This document shows, piece by piece, positions 50,119 through 57,658 of a stretch of 64,000 nt of DNA. Position numbers and translations under genes: made by a program. How positions within the stretch are numbered: position 1 is the first letter of the stretch; each line of letters opens with the position of its first letter. Origin of the DNA: Oricola indica. GTDB lineage: Bacteria; Pseudomonadota; Alphaproteobacteria; Rhizobiales; Rhizobiaceae. The DNA lies in assembly GCF_019966595.1 (NCBI RefSeq), contig NZ_JAINFJ010000008.1:124001-188000 (forward strand), in the 5' to 3' direction. The notes under the pieces are model-generated. The model was not told the origin of the DNA. It ran no database searches and was given only the letters and a program-made list of their open reading frames with translations.

Positions 50119-50580
50119 ATGAGAGCGTCCAGCGATCATGACCGGCTCGCGCTGAAGGCTGCTGTCCGGCTGGCGCTCAAGCGCGTCGGAGGAGGCGATT
50201 GTTTCTGCCATGCCACACGGGTCGGCGCTCCTGCGCTGTCGAACTACGCCAACGCCAATCGCGACGACAGCCACATGCCGCTCGACGTGGCGCTGGACCT
50301 CGATCGCGACGCAGGCGCGCCGATCGTTGTCGGCGCCTTGGCCCGCCTCAACGGTTATCGCCTGGTTCCGCTTCAGGCTGCGGGCTCCGCGCCCGATCTC
50401 GAGGATATCGCGACGATCGCCCGCGAGACCGGAGATGTCGTATCGGCCCTCGCTACCGCGCTCGTCGATGGCGGCGTCGATAGCCGCGAGGCGGCCGATA
50501 TCCGCCGGGAGATCGAGGAAGCCAACGCCGCGCTCAACCGCCTTGCCGCGAAACTGACCGGTCCGGGAGAAGGCTCATGA
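50119..50580 (+). CDS. CII-like phage regulatory protein
   Basis: A 153-residue protein with GGAG 7 nt before the ATG. The segment ATRVGAPALSNYANANRDDS (about 34-53) followed by MPLDVALDLDRDAGAPIVVG (about 54-73) matches the phage regulatory CII family (PF06892), a helix-turn-helix fold. The C-terminal half is a long helix (RREIEEANAALNRLAAKL) suited to oligomerisation. CII proteins activate repressor and integrase transcription at infection. The position right of cro and before the replication module agrees. Confidence 0.75.
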   Translation: MRASSDHDRLALKAAVRLALKRVGGGDCFCHATRVGAPALSNYANANRDDSHMPLDVALDLDRDAGAPIVVGALARLNGYRLVPLQAAGSAPDLEDIATIARETGDVVSALATALVDGGVDSREAADIRREIEEANAALNRLAAKLTGPGEGS

Positions 50581-50792
50581 GTGCCGCACCCTCCGTGTCC
50601 GTGCCGCCCGACAGGTCGATGTCGAGGCGCTGGCGTTCTGCGCAACCAAGCCGAAATTTCCGCGTCCTCGACCAGAATTCTCTTCTGGCGGTGTTTCCGG
50701 ACGAACTGGCGCAGCGCGCCGTGGAGGGGCGTGAGCGCCTCTGTGATCTCTACGTCGCTGGCCGCGCGGATTGGGAGGTTTGGAGGTCATGA
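50577..50792 (+). CDS. phage protein, function unknown (71 residues)
   Basis: Starts MSAAPSVSVPPDRSMSRRWR; the ATG overlaps the CII-like stop by 4 nt and its own stop overlaps the next ATG. The C-terminal part (LLAVFPDELAQRAVEGRERL) is helical. No domain recognised. Confidence 0.55.
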   Translation: MSAAPSVSVPPDRSMSRRWRSAQPSRNFRVLDQNSLLAVFPDELAQRAVEGRERLCDLYVAGRADWEVWRS

Positions 50793-51442
50793 GCGACCGC
50801 GTCTTCCAGTTCGAGAAGGTCGTCAGGGATGGAAAGGCGCTTTCCGGATTTCGCATCGAATGCGGCGAAGCGACGTGCAAGGCGCATCAGGTGATGGTGC
50901 AGACCGGCAAGACCCGGCTCAACCCCGTCGCGGCCGCCCAGTACTTCCGCAATCACGGCTGGCTGGTTGGAAAATCGGCCAAGCATGACCGCTGTCCCAC
51001 CTGCTCCAAGGTGCGGCGGCGCAACCTCAAGGTGATCGATATGGAAAAGCCGCAGGCAGACGAGCCGCGGACGATGACGCGCGAGGATCGCCGCATCGTT
51101 TTCGCGAAGATTGACGAGGTCTATCTGGACGACCGCAGCGGCTATACGCCGCCCTGGACGGATGGTGCAATCGCTCGTGACCTTGGCGTGCCGCGTGCCT
51201 GGGTGGCCGAGGTCCGTGAAGCGCTGTTCGGTCCGGCCGCGTCCAATCCCGACTATGACGAATTCCTCGAAAAGGCGGCTCCGCTGATCGCGGACATGAA
51301 GAACCTGTTCAAGGGGGCGACGAAACAACTCGAGGAAGCGCGCAAGCTGGCGTCTCGTTTCGACGAGCTCGAACGCACCGCAAAGCGGATTGAAAAGGAT
51401 CTGGATGCGCCCTCCGGCGCCAGGATCAAGGGGGGGGCATGA
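50789..51442 (+). CDS. phage protein with cysteine-pair motif (217 residues)
   Basis: Starts MSDRVFQFEKVVRDGKALSG. Cysteines in RIECGEATCKAHQ near residues 23-28 and DRCPTCSKVRRR near 68-72 form a probable zinc-binding module. The middle (DGAIARDLGVPRAWVAEVRE near 129-148) looks like a helix-turn-helix, and the C-terminal third is a coiled coil (KQLEEARKLASRFDELERTA). It is probably a nucleic-acid-binding early protein; no named family is recognised. Overlaps both neighbours by 4 nt. Confidence 0.6.
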   Translation: MSDRVFQFEKVVRDGKALSGFRIECGEATCKAHQVMVQTGKTRLNPVAAAQYFRNHGWLVGKSAKHDRCPTCSKVRRRNLKVIDMEKPQADEPRTMTREDRRIVFAKIDEVYLDDRSGYTPPWTDGAIARDLGVPRAWVAEVREALFGPAASNPDYDEFLEKAAPLIADMKNLFKGATKQLEEARKLASRFDELERTAKRIEKDLDAPSGARIKGGA

Positions 51443-52014
51443 TGAGCGCTGCACAGCAGATACCTCTGACCCTTCCCGAAATCGCGGAAGCGCAGGCTCT
51501 CCACCATCGTGGGGTATCGCTTGAGGACATTGCGGATCGTCTGGCTTCGACCGTCGATGCCGTGGAAGGACGGAAAGGACCGCATACCGACCTCTATGAG
51601 TCGGGCCGGCAGCTCCGGACCACGCCCATTTCTGCAGCGGAGGCGCGCCAGATCGCTCGGCTTGCCGATCTCGGTACGCCGATCGGTGACATCGCGGACA
51701 TGTTCGGCATCACGGTCGGGCGTGCCGATTTCTTCATTGGCGAAGGCCGTCGCAAGCGTGATCGCGAAGCTGGTTCTCATGCCTCACGCGCCGAAGGCGC
51801 TCCGGCGGGGCCTCGCATCGGCTCGGACGCGCGGTCGCGCTTGCCGGCTTCGCCTGAATGTCAGGCCGGCGAGTCGCCTCCGCTCGAGCCGTCGATGGCC
51901 GATCTTCTGCGTCCGCCGATGCCAAACACCGACTCTGCGGCCCGGCAGGCCGAAGAAAACCGCCTCCGTGCGCTCTACGGCGCTTCGTTCGGCGGCAGAC
52001 ACCGTCGTCGCTGA
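51439..52014 (+). CDS. phage protein with two helix-turn-helix-like segments
   Basis: A 191-residue protein (start ATG 51439 or 51442, after a G-rich ribosome site). Two similar segments, EAQALHHRGVSLEDIADRLA (about 17-36) and EARQIARLADLGTPIGDIAD (about 68-87), resemble tandem helix-turn-helix units. The rest is proline- and serine-rich and ends in a basic tail (GRHRRR). Function unknown; DNA binding is inferred. Confidence 0.55.
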   Translation: MMSAAQQIPLTLPEIAEAQALHHRGVSLEDIADRLASTVDAVEGRKGPHTDLYESGRQLRTTPISAAEARQIARLADLGTPIGDIADMFGITVGRADFFIGEGRRKRDREAGSHASRAEGAPAGPRIGSDARSRLPASPECQAGESPPLEPSMADLLRPPMPNTDSAARQAEENRLRALYGASFGGRHRRR

Positions 52015-52045
52015 CGGCATGAAACCTGGAGAGAAGGAGACGGAG

Positions 52046-52414
52046 ATGAGCAGATTGCTGCGGACCTTCCGCGAAATGATCGGGCTTTTGAGCCGGGGCG
52101 AAGTGTCCCGCAAGCTCGATGAAGAAATGGAGAATTGCCTGAATGCGCTGGAGGAAATGCCGGCGGACAAGGGCAAGGCCGAGGTCACGCTCAAGGTGAC
52201 CTTCGAATACGAGCTCGGGCGCATCGACATCAAGGCGGACGTGAAATCCAAGCTGCCCGACACGACCAAGTTCGTAAAGACGCCGTTCTGGATCGATGAC
52301 GGTCATCTGTCGGTCGAACACCCCAACCAGATCAACATGTTCTCCTCGCCGCGCGGCGTCGACGGAGATGAGCCGGAAGGCAAATACGCCGACCGGGTGA
52401 CCGCGGCCGAATAG
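52046..52414 (+). CDS. conserved phage protein upstream of DUF2303 gene
   Basis: A 122-residue acidic protein starting MSRLLRTFREMIGLL, with AAGGAG upstream. GKAEVTLKVTFEYELGRIDI and TPFWIDDGHLSVEHPNQINM suggest a small beta-rich fold. Proteins of this type regularly precede DUF2303 genes in alphaproteobacterial prophages and are of unknown function, possibly partners in recombination or replication. Confidence 0.65.
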   Translation: MSRLLRTFREMIGLLSRGEVSRKLDEEMENCLNALEEMPADKGKAEVTLKVTFEYELGRIDIKADVKSKLPDTTKFVKTPFWIDDGHLSVEHPNQINMFSSPRGVDGDEPEGKYADRVTAAE

Positions 52415-52493
52415 GCCGTTGAATTTCTGCCTCGCCGGTTGGCGGCAAGCCGCCGGCGGGAATCCGTGACTGCCAACCGAAAGGGAACCAACC

Positions 52494-53411
52494 ATGAGTG
52501 ACAAGAGCATTCCGGACGGCCTCGCCGTCAAGGACATCGCGGATCTCGGCAAACGTGCCTCGGATCCGCATGTCGAAATCGTCAAGCTGACGGGTCTGGG
52601 CGAAGGCCTGCCCGAACAGGTACCGCTCGCCTTCAACCGCGACTCCAAGACCTTTACTGCCCTTGCCGGCGAGGTCGAGAAATACCGGCAGATGCCGAAG
52701 CGCCGGACGGGCATTGCCCGCGCCGACACGCTTTCCGCCTTCTGCGCGCTGATCGATCGCCACAAGGATGACGACTCGGTCATCTTCGGCGAAACGGCCT
52801 GGCCGAACCCGAAGCTGACGGCCGTCATCGACTATCACAGTCTCGATCATGACCCGAAATGGCTGGGGCACAGGATCGAATATGCCTTCCCGCTGACCGA
52901 GGAATTCAAGGCCTGGGTCGAATGCGACGGCAAGCCGATGGAGCAGGGCGATTTCGCGGCCTTCATCGAGGACCACGCGGCCGAACTGGCCTCGCCCTCT
53001 GAAATGGAAAAGGGCGAGTTCGAGCGGCTGTTCAAGGAGCGCTTCGCCACGCCTTCCGAGCTGATCATGCTGTCGCGCGAGCTTGAAGTGTTCGTTGGCG
53101 CCAAGGCCAAGCGCGGCGAGCGGCTTTCGACCGGAGAGCGCACGATCGAGTTCACCACGGAACACAAGGACGGCAAGGGCGACAAGGTCGACATCCCCGG
53201 CGTGTTCATGGTGTCGGTGCCGGCCTTTGTCGACGGTGAAGCGCTGCGCATTCCGGCGCGGCTTCGCTACCGGCTGGGCGGCGGGTCGATCCACTGGTTC
53301 TACCAGCTCTATCGCTGGGAATTCTGGCTGCGTGAACAGGTTCAGCGCGACCTGCAGGAGGCGGGCAAGAAAACGTCCCTGCCTGTCTTCGAGGGCGCGC
53401 CTGAACGCTAG
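52494..53411 (+). CDS. DUF2303-family (YfdQ-like) phage protein
   Basis: A 305-residue protein starting MSDKSIPDGLAVKDIADLGK. The DUF2303 pattern is seen in DTLSAFCALIDRHKDDDSVI near 78, LTAVIDYHSLDHDPKWLGHR near 108, EYAFPLTEEFKAW near 130 and the C-terminal LRYRLGGGSIHWFYQLYRWE near 258. The family is common in prophages of enterobacteria and alphaproteobacteria; no function is established, though it often lies near recombination genes. It is well isolated by 79-nt and 96-nt gaps that contain only short GC-rich hairpins. Confidence 0.85.
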   Translation: MSDKSIPDGLAVKDIADLGKRASDPHVEIVKLTGLGEGLPEQVPLAFNRDSKTFTALAGEVEKYRQMPKRRTGIARADTLSAFCALIDRHKDDDSVIFGETAWPNPKLTAVIDYHSLDHDPKWLGHRIEYAFPLTEEFKAWVECDGKPMEQGDFAAFIEDHAAELASPSEMEKGEFERLFKERFATPSELIMLSRELEVFVGAKAKRGERLSTGERTIEFTTEHKDGKGDKVDIPGVFMVSVPAFVDGEALRIPARLRYRLGGGSIHWFYQLYRWEFWLREQVQRDLQEAGKKTSLPVFEGAPER

Positions 53412-53507
53412 TCGATAACGGCTCGCCCGGCAGCGGGCGGGCCTTCCCCGGCGGGGCTTGTGTTGCGTGCCGCCAGATTTCCGTTTCGCATTTTTCCGCA
53501 GAGATCC

Positions 53508-54356
53508 ATGGCACGCGAAGAGCAGGCGTCAGATCACACAGACATTGTCCATGTCGGCCTCGACGAGGTCTGGCATGTCGACTGTCGTGTTCCGCTTGCC
53601 GAAATGCCGGCGAACTGCGTCGACCTGACGCTCGCCGATCCGCCTTACGAATCCCACATGCACAACGCGAAGGCTGGCGCGCGCGGCAGAAAGCTGCGCA
53701 GCGACGGTTATGTCGAAATGCAGATGCTCGATTTCGCGTCGATCGAGCCGATCCGGGCCGAGGTGGCCCGTGAAATCGTTCGCGTTACGGCCGGCTGGGC
53801 ACTGATATTCTGCACGCCGGAAGGCATCGCGCCATGGCGCGATGCGCTCGAGGCTGCCGGCGCAAAATACAAGCGCGCCTGTTTCTGGGCCAAGCCCGAC
53901 TGCGCGCCACAATTCAACGGGCAGGGGCCTGCCATGGGCGTCGAGGCCTTTGTCGCCGTTTGGTGCGGCAAGGGCGTCGCGCGCTGGAATGGCGGCGGTC
54001 GCCGCAACTGGTTCGAATTTCCCTGCAATCCGCCGGACCGGGACGGACGGCATCCGACCGAAAAGCCGATCGCCCTGCTTGCCGATCTGATTTCGCTGTT
54101 TTCGCAGCCGGGAGACATGGTTCTCGATCCCTTCGCGGGATCCGGATCGACCGGCGTCGCCGCCTTGCGGACGGGCCGCCGCTTCAAATTGTTCGAGCAG
54201 GCCCGCGCCTATTTCGAGGTCGCCGTACAGCGCTGCGAATGGGAGCGGGACGCGGCATCGAAACTGGACCGGGCCGCCGGCCGTGCAAGGGTCCAGACGC
54301 CCACGCAAAGGAGGGCGGCGCCGGTGCCGTTGTTCGGGGAGGGTGATCCATGTTGA
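53508..54356 (+). CDS. site-specific DNA methyltransferase (DPPY type)
   Basis: A 282-residue N4-cytosine/N6-adenine methyltransferase. Catalytic motif IV DPPY is at residues 44-47 (LTLADPPYESH), and the AdoMet motif VLDPFAGSGSTG is near 205-216, an order typical of the beta group. RHPTEKPIALLADLI near 180 is the conserved link between them. The long insertion after DPPY is expected for target recognition. No restriction endonuclease is adjacent, so it is probably an orphan that modifies phage or host DNA. It overlaps the next gene by 7 nt. Confidence 0.85.
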   Translation: MAREEQASDHTDIVHVGLDEVWHVDCRVPLAEMPANCVDLTLADPPYESHMHNAKAGARGRKLRSDGYVEMQMLDFASIEPIRAEVAREIVRVTAGWALIFCTPEGIAPWRDALEAAGAKYKRACFWAKPDCAPQFNGQGPAMGVEAFVAVWCGKGVARWNGGGRRNWFEFPCNPPDRDGRHPTEKPIALLADLISLFSQPGDMVLDPFAGSGSTGVAALRTGRRFKLFEQARAYFEVAVQRCEWERDAASKLDRAAGRARVQTPTQRRAAPVPLFGEGDPC

Positions 54357-54643
54357 CGCCAGACCTGTCCGCGATCGGCCTTCAGCAATTCGTCCTCGCA
54401 CGTATCGGCGCCCTGGCGGGGAGGATGCATGTGGAGGCGTTCGAGCGGCGCGGTGAACGCATTCCTCCCGGAAAGCCGATTCCGCCCGCTTATCGCCGAA
54501 AGGCCGGTGAGCAGATTGCCAGGATCGTCTGCCGCGACGCGCGTATCTCCCGCGACGCCTATGCTTCGACGCTTGCCGGTGAAGCCGACGACGAGGCGCG
54601 CGCGAGCGTCTGGGCGGCTCTGGGTGTGGAGGTGGGGGAATGA
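54350..54643 (+). CDS. phage protein, function unknown (97 residues)
   Basis: Starts MLTPDLSAIGLQQFVLARIG. Mostly helical, basic in the centre (AFERRGERIPPGKPIPPAYR) and acidic at the end. No recognised domain. Overlaps the methyltransferase gene by 7 nt and the next gene by 4 nt. Confidence 0.55.
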   Translation: MLTPDLSAIGLQQFVLARIGALAGRMHVEAFERRGERIPPGKPIPPAYRRKAGEQIARIVCRDARISRDAYASTLAGEADDEARASVWAALGVEVGE

Positions 54644-54939
54644 AGGAGCGCCCGCACTTCGATTACGGGCTGTTCTCCGCCGACGTGAAGGCGGGCCTTC
54701 GTGGCCTGTCCTATCGGCAGTGCGTCGGCGTGTTTCCCTTCCTGACCATCAATTCTCTGTCGCGTGCAATCAATCAGCAGCCTCTCTCCCCGCCGAACAT
54801 GATGGCGCTTTGTCACGCATTCGACCTCGATCCAAGATCGTATTTTACCGTTAAAAAACAAGATGTTCCAGCACTCGTTTCACGGGAAACCCGGACGCTT
54901 TCAGGCATCCTGGGCAGGCTTCGGGAGACGCGGACATGA
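54640..54939 (+). CDS. helix-turn-helix-like phage protein (99 residues)
   Basis: Starts MKERPHFDYGLFSADVKAGL. LRGLSYRQCVGVFPFLTINS followed by LSRAINQQPLSPPNMMALCH (about 20-59) follows the spacing of an XRE-type helix-turn-helix, and AFDLDPRSYF resembles the end of such domains. The local sequence 54836-54865 is noticeably AT-rich. Possible regulator of the right operon; function unproven. Confidence 0.6.
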   Translation: MKERPHFDYGLFSADVKAGLRGLSYRQCVGVFPFLTINSLSRAINQQPLSPPNMMALCHAFDLDPRSYFTVKKQDVPALVSRETRTLSGILGRLRETRT

Positions 54940-55598
54940 GGCCGTTGCGGGTGCTGATCGCTTGCGAAACCTCCGGCGTCGTTCGGCGCGCTTTTCTGGC
55001 GCGCGGGTATGATGCTTGGTCGAATGACATTCTGCCGGCCGAGGACGGTTCGAACCGGCATATCCGCTGCGATGTGCGCGAAATTCTTGATGATGGATGG
55101 GACCTGATGATGGTCGCCCATCCGCCGTGTACGCGCCTCTGCAATTCCGGCGTTCGCTGGCTTCATACGCCTCCGCCGGGACGATCGAACGACGACATGT
55201 GGCGGGAGCTCGATGATGGGGCGGCATTGTTTTCAGCCGTCTGGAATGCGCCGATTGACAGGATCGCTGTCGAGAACCCGGTCATGCATCGCTACGCCAA
55301 AGAACGGATCGTCAACTATGAGCGGCCCGCACAGACGGTCCAGCCATGGTGGTTCGGCGAAAAGGCCTTCAAGGCAACGAGTTTCTACCTGCGGGGGCTG
55401 CCGGCGCTCACCGCGACGAACCGGCTCATCCCGCCCAGACCGGGGACCGAAGAACACAAAGCTTGGTCTGTTGTTCATCGGGCGCCTCCCGGCCCGGAAC
55501 GCTGGCGCATTCGCTCACGAACATTCCCCGGCATTGCGGCGGCCATGGCGGCGCAATGGGGTGACCACGCAGTGGCAGACGTCGGGAGGGTGGCGTGA
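54936..55598 (+). CDS. methyltransferase-like phage protein (PPCT motif)
   Basis: A 220-residue protein. LRVLIACETSGVVRRAFLAR (about 3-22) is a Rossmann-like AdoMet-binding start, DVREILDDGWDLMMVAHPPC (about 46-65) gives a PPC catalytic-type motif followed by TRLCNSGVRWL, and IAVENPVMHRY near 108 resembles the ENV motif of cytosine-C5 methyltransferases. It is shorter than classic Dcm proteins and lacks an obvious target-recognition domain. DNA modification is likely but the activity is unproven. Confidence 0.65.
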   Translation: MRPLRVLIACETSGVVRRAFLARGYDAWSNDILPAEDGSNRHIRCDVREILDDGWDLMMVAHPPCTRLCNSGVRWLHTPPPGRSNDDMWRELDDGAALFSAVWNAPIDRIAVENPVMHRYAKERIVNYERPAQTVQPWWFGEKAFKATSFYLRGLPALTATNRLIPPRPGTEEHKAWSVVHRAPPGPERWRIRSRTFPGIAAAMAAQWGDHAVADVGRVA

Positions 55599-55852
55599 TC
55601 CTCAAGCGCGAAGGCGTTGCAAGCCTGCATTGCGATGAATGCGGACGCCGATACCCGAAACTGTTCGATATCAGGCATTTGCGAGACATGTCTGCAGCGT
55701 CGCGTTCGGAAGGATGGCGTGCGTTCTGGGGCTTTCCGACATCGAAATCGCCGGACTGGCCGCGGGGAAAAGCGAAGTGGCGGCACGCCTGTCCGGCCTG
55801 CGTCATTGCCTTCGCGGAACGCAAGCGCGCCGAAGCCGGGAGATTGTTCTGA
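55595..55852 (+). CDS. zinc-ribbon-like phage protein (85 residues)
   Basis: GTG start overlapping the previous stop (GTGA). Two cysteine pairs, LHCDECGRR near residue 12 and HACPACVIAF near 65, suggest a zinc-binding fold. The middle is rich in tryptophan and basic residues (GWRAFWGFPTSKSPDWPRGK). Function unknown. Confidence 0.6.
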   Translation: MILKREGVASLHCDECGRRYPKLFDIRHLRDMSAASRSEGWRAFWGFPTSKSPDWPRGKAKWRHACPACVIAFAERKRAEAGRLF

Positions 55853-56559
55853 TGGCAGAGCATCCCTGGAAGCGCGTTGAACGCATTGGCGACTGCACGC
55901 TCTATCTCGGAGATTGCCTCGAGGTCATGCCGCATTTGGGGGGGGGCTTCGACGTGTTCACTGACCCGCCCTATGGCATCGGTGCCGGCACAGGCGTTGG
56001 CCGACAGAACAGAAAGCGGTTTCAGGCGGCCGGCAAGACATGGGATGACAATCCGCCGCCGCCGGAATTCTTCCGCCTGGCCAAGGCGATGTCCGTCGAG
56101 CAGATATATTGGGGTGGCAACTATTTCGACCTGCCGCCGACCCGCTGTTACCTGATCTGGGACAAGGGCCTGACGCTGCGCGGGCGCGATTTTGCAGAGG
56201 CGGAACTGGCCTGGACGTCGCTTGACGCCAACATCCGCGTGTTGACCCTGGAAGGGTCGCAGGCCCACCGCAACACGGTCAAGGTGCATCCGACGCAGAA
56301 GCCGCTGAAGCTTACCGAGTGGGGCCTTGGTTTCCTTACGTCGAAGCGCCCGGTCCTCGACCCTTTCATGGGATCCGGCACGACCGGCGTCGCCTGCGCC
56401 AAGCTCGGGCGCCGCTTTGTCGGCATTGAACGAGACCCCGATTATTTCGAGGTAGCCTGCAACCGCATCGGCAACGCGCATAGCGAGTTTGCCGACTACA
56501 GCGATGCGGCGTCCGGCCAGGCTGGCTTTTCGTTCGACAATCGGCCGAGGTCGGACTGA
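55852..56559 (+). CDS. site-specific DNA methyltransferase (DPPY type), second copy
   Basis: A 235-residue enzyme whose ATG overlaps the previous stop (TGATG). LYLGDCLEVMPHL (about 17-29) and DVFTDPPYGIGAG (DPPY at 38-41) precede the AdoMet motif PVLDPFMGSGTTGVACAKLG near 164-183 and GRRFVGIERDPDYFEVACNR. This is the compact beta-group N6-adenine/N4-cytosine type often found in phages. NTVKVHPTQKPLKLTEWGL links the two motifs. No cognate nuclease lies nearby. Confidence 0.88.
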   Translation: MAEHPWKRVERIGDCTLYLGDCLEVMPHLGGGFDVFTDPPYGIGAGTGVGRQNRKRFQAAGKTWDDNPPPPEFFRLAKAMSVEQIYWGGNYFDLPPTRCYLIWDKGLTLRGRDFAEAELAWTSLDANIRVLTLEGSQAHRNTVKVHPTQKPLKLTEWGLGFLTSKRPVLDPFMGSGTTGVACAKLGRRFVGIERDPDYFEVACNRIGNAHSEFADYSDAASGQAGFSFDNRPRSD

Positions 56560-56567
56560 TGGAGGGG

Positions 56568-57608
56568 CTAAGCTTCAATCACCCTGAGCATCTCTGCCCA
56601 GTCGGGTTGTTCGAGTATTTTGCCGTTTTCCGCCATGAGAACAGGGGGTTGCTCTCTGCGGAAGTAGTTGAATCCGCTGAGCGCGGTGATGTCGTTGTCT
56701 TCGGTGATGCGGCACCCCGAAAAGGAGCACGACTCGAAGCGATTGGATTCGGCAGCGTTGCCGCGCAGGGAGGCGATGGAGCATTCGCTGAAGGTGCAGT
56801 TGGTATGCTGGTTGCCGTCGACAGCGAGGTTGAGGCAACTTTCGAACAGGACCTCATCGAAGCTCACCAACGGGTTCAATCTCTCCCAATCAAAATTGCG
56901 CGCGAATTTGCCACCGCGATACGTCACGGTTCTGACACCGGATATGGGCAGCCACTCCGGTTCGGTGCTGAATCTCCGACTGGAGTCCAGAGTTGCCGGG
57001 TCGATGATCGTGACCGTGCCTCGTGGAGACAGGACTATGTTCCTGGTGGAGGTGCGTTCCGTCCTGTCGCTGATCGATGCGAGGGACAAGATGGCAGTCC
57101 TGAGATTGGATGTTTGGCCCTGTGTCGGCAGATTTGTCTCTATGAAATCCGCGAGAAGATTAAGAGCGGTGACTGCAAGGCGCTCGTTTCCGCTTTCCGC
57201 CACTGCTTCCAGACTGGCGATTCCCGCAGAGACCTTCGAATTGTCTTTCGCATTCGAGAGGAATTCAGCGCCTTTTTGGAGAAGGGCGGCAAGATTGCTT
57301 TCCTCGGTCTGATCGATCTGTATTTGCAGCTTTTCCAGCTGGTCTCGCTGTTGGTCGGCCTGCCGAGACGTGATCATTGTCCGCCAGATCGTGGCGCTGA
57401 ATGTCACGGCAGCAACGTAGATCACGCCAAATGGCGCTACGATCCGAGATCGGGAGAGGGTCTCGGCGAGGTCGTCCGGTGCGTGGAATACATAGCGCCA
57501 GACAACGAAGCCGAGAATCGCAGCGCCGGCGAAGGCAACAGCGAGCGTAATCGCCTTCCATTCCTCTTCGACGCGTTGCTTGCGATTTGCTGGATCAACA
57601 TCGGTCAT
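56568..57608 (-). CDS. membrane protein with coiled coil and pentapeptide-like C-terminus, prophage cargo
   Basis: A 346-residue protein encoded against all surrounding phage genes. Helix 1 is ITLAVAFAGAAILGFVVWRY (about 19-38) and helix 2 APFGVIYVAAVTFSATIW (about 59-76). A coiled coil follows (QRDQLEKLQIQIDQTEESNL, about 87-106). The C-terminal part (240-310) carries repeats with aromatic/hydrophobic and serine/cysteine positions (TFSECSIASLRGN, FESCSFSGCRI) that look like degenerate pentapeptide repeats. It sits between a methyltransferase and the replication gene. No function is known; opposite orientation and different codon use mark it as lysogenic cargo. Confidence 0.65.
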   Translation of the reverse strand: MTDVDPANRKQRVEEEWKAITLAVAFAGAAILGFVVWRYVFHAPDDLAETLSRSRIVAPFGVIYVAAVTFSATIWRTMITSRQADQQRDQLEKLQIQIDQTEESNLAALLQKGAEFLSNAKDNSKVSAGIASLEAVAESGNERLAVTALNLLADFIETNLPTQGQTSNLRTAILSLASISDRTERTSTRNIVLSPRGTVTIIDPATLDSSRRFSTEPEWLPISGVRTVTYRGGKFARNFDWERLNPLVSFDEVLFESCLNLAVDGNQHTNCTFSECSIASLRGNAAESNRFESCSFSGCRITEDNDITALSGFNYFRREQPPVLMAENGKILEQPDWAEMLRVIEA

Positions 57609-57658
57609 GGCGGGAGAGTATCCGGATTTACTTCCGGGTCAATTTGCGGGGTCGCGGG

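Noticed and set aside
49856-50122. An 88-codon frame neatly abutting the genes on both sides
   Set aside because: It contains a perfect 12-bp stem terminator with T-run, has arginine/serine-rich shadow-like composition and no ribosome site; the gap is better read as regulatory.
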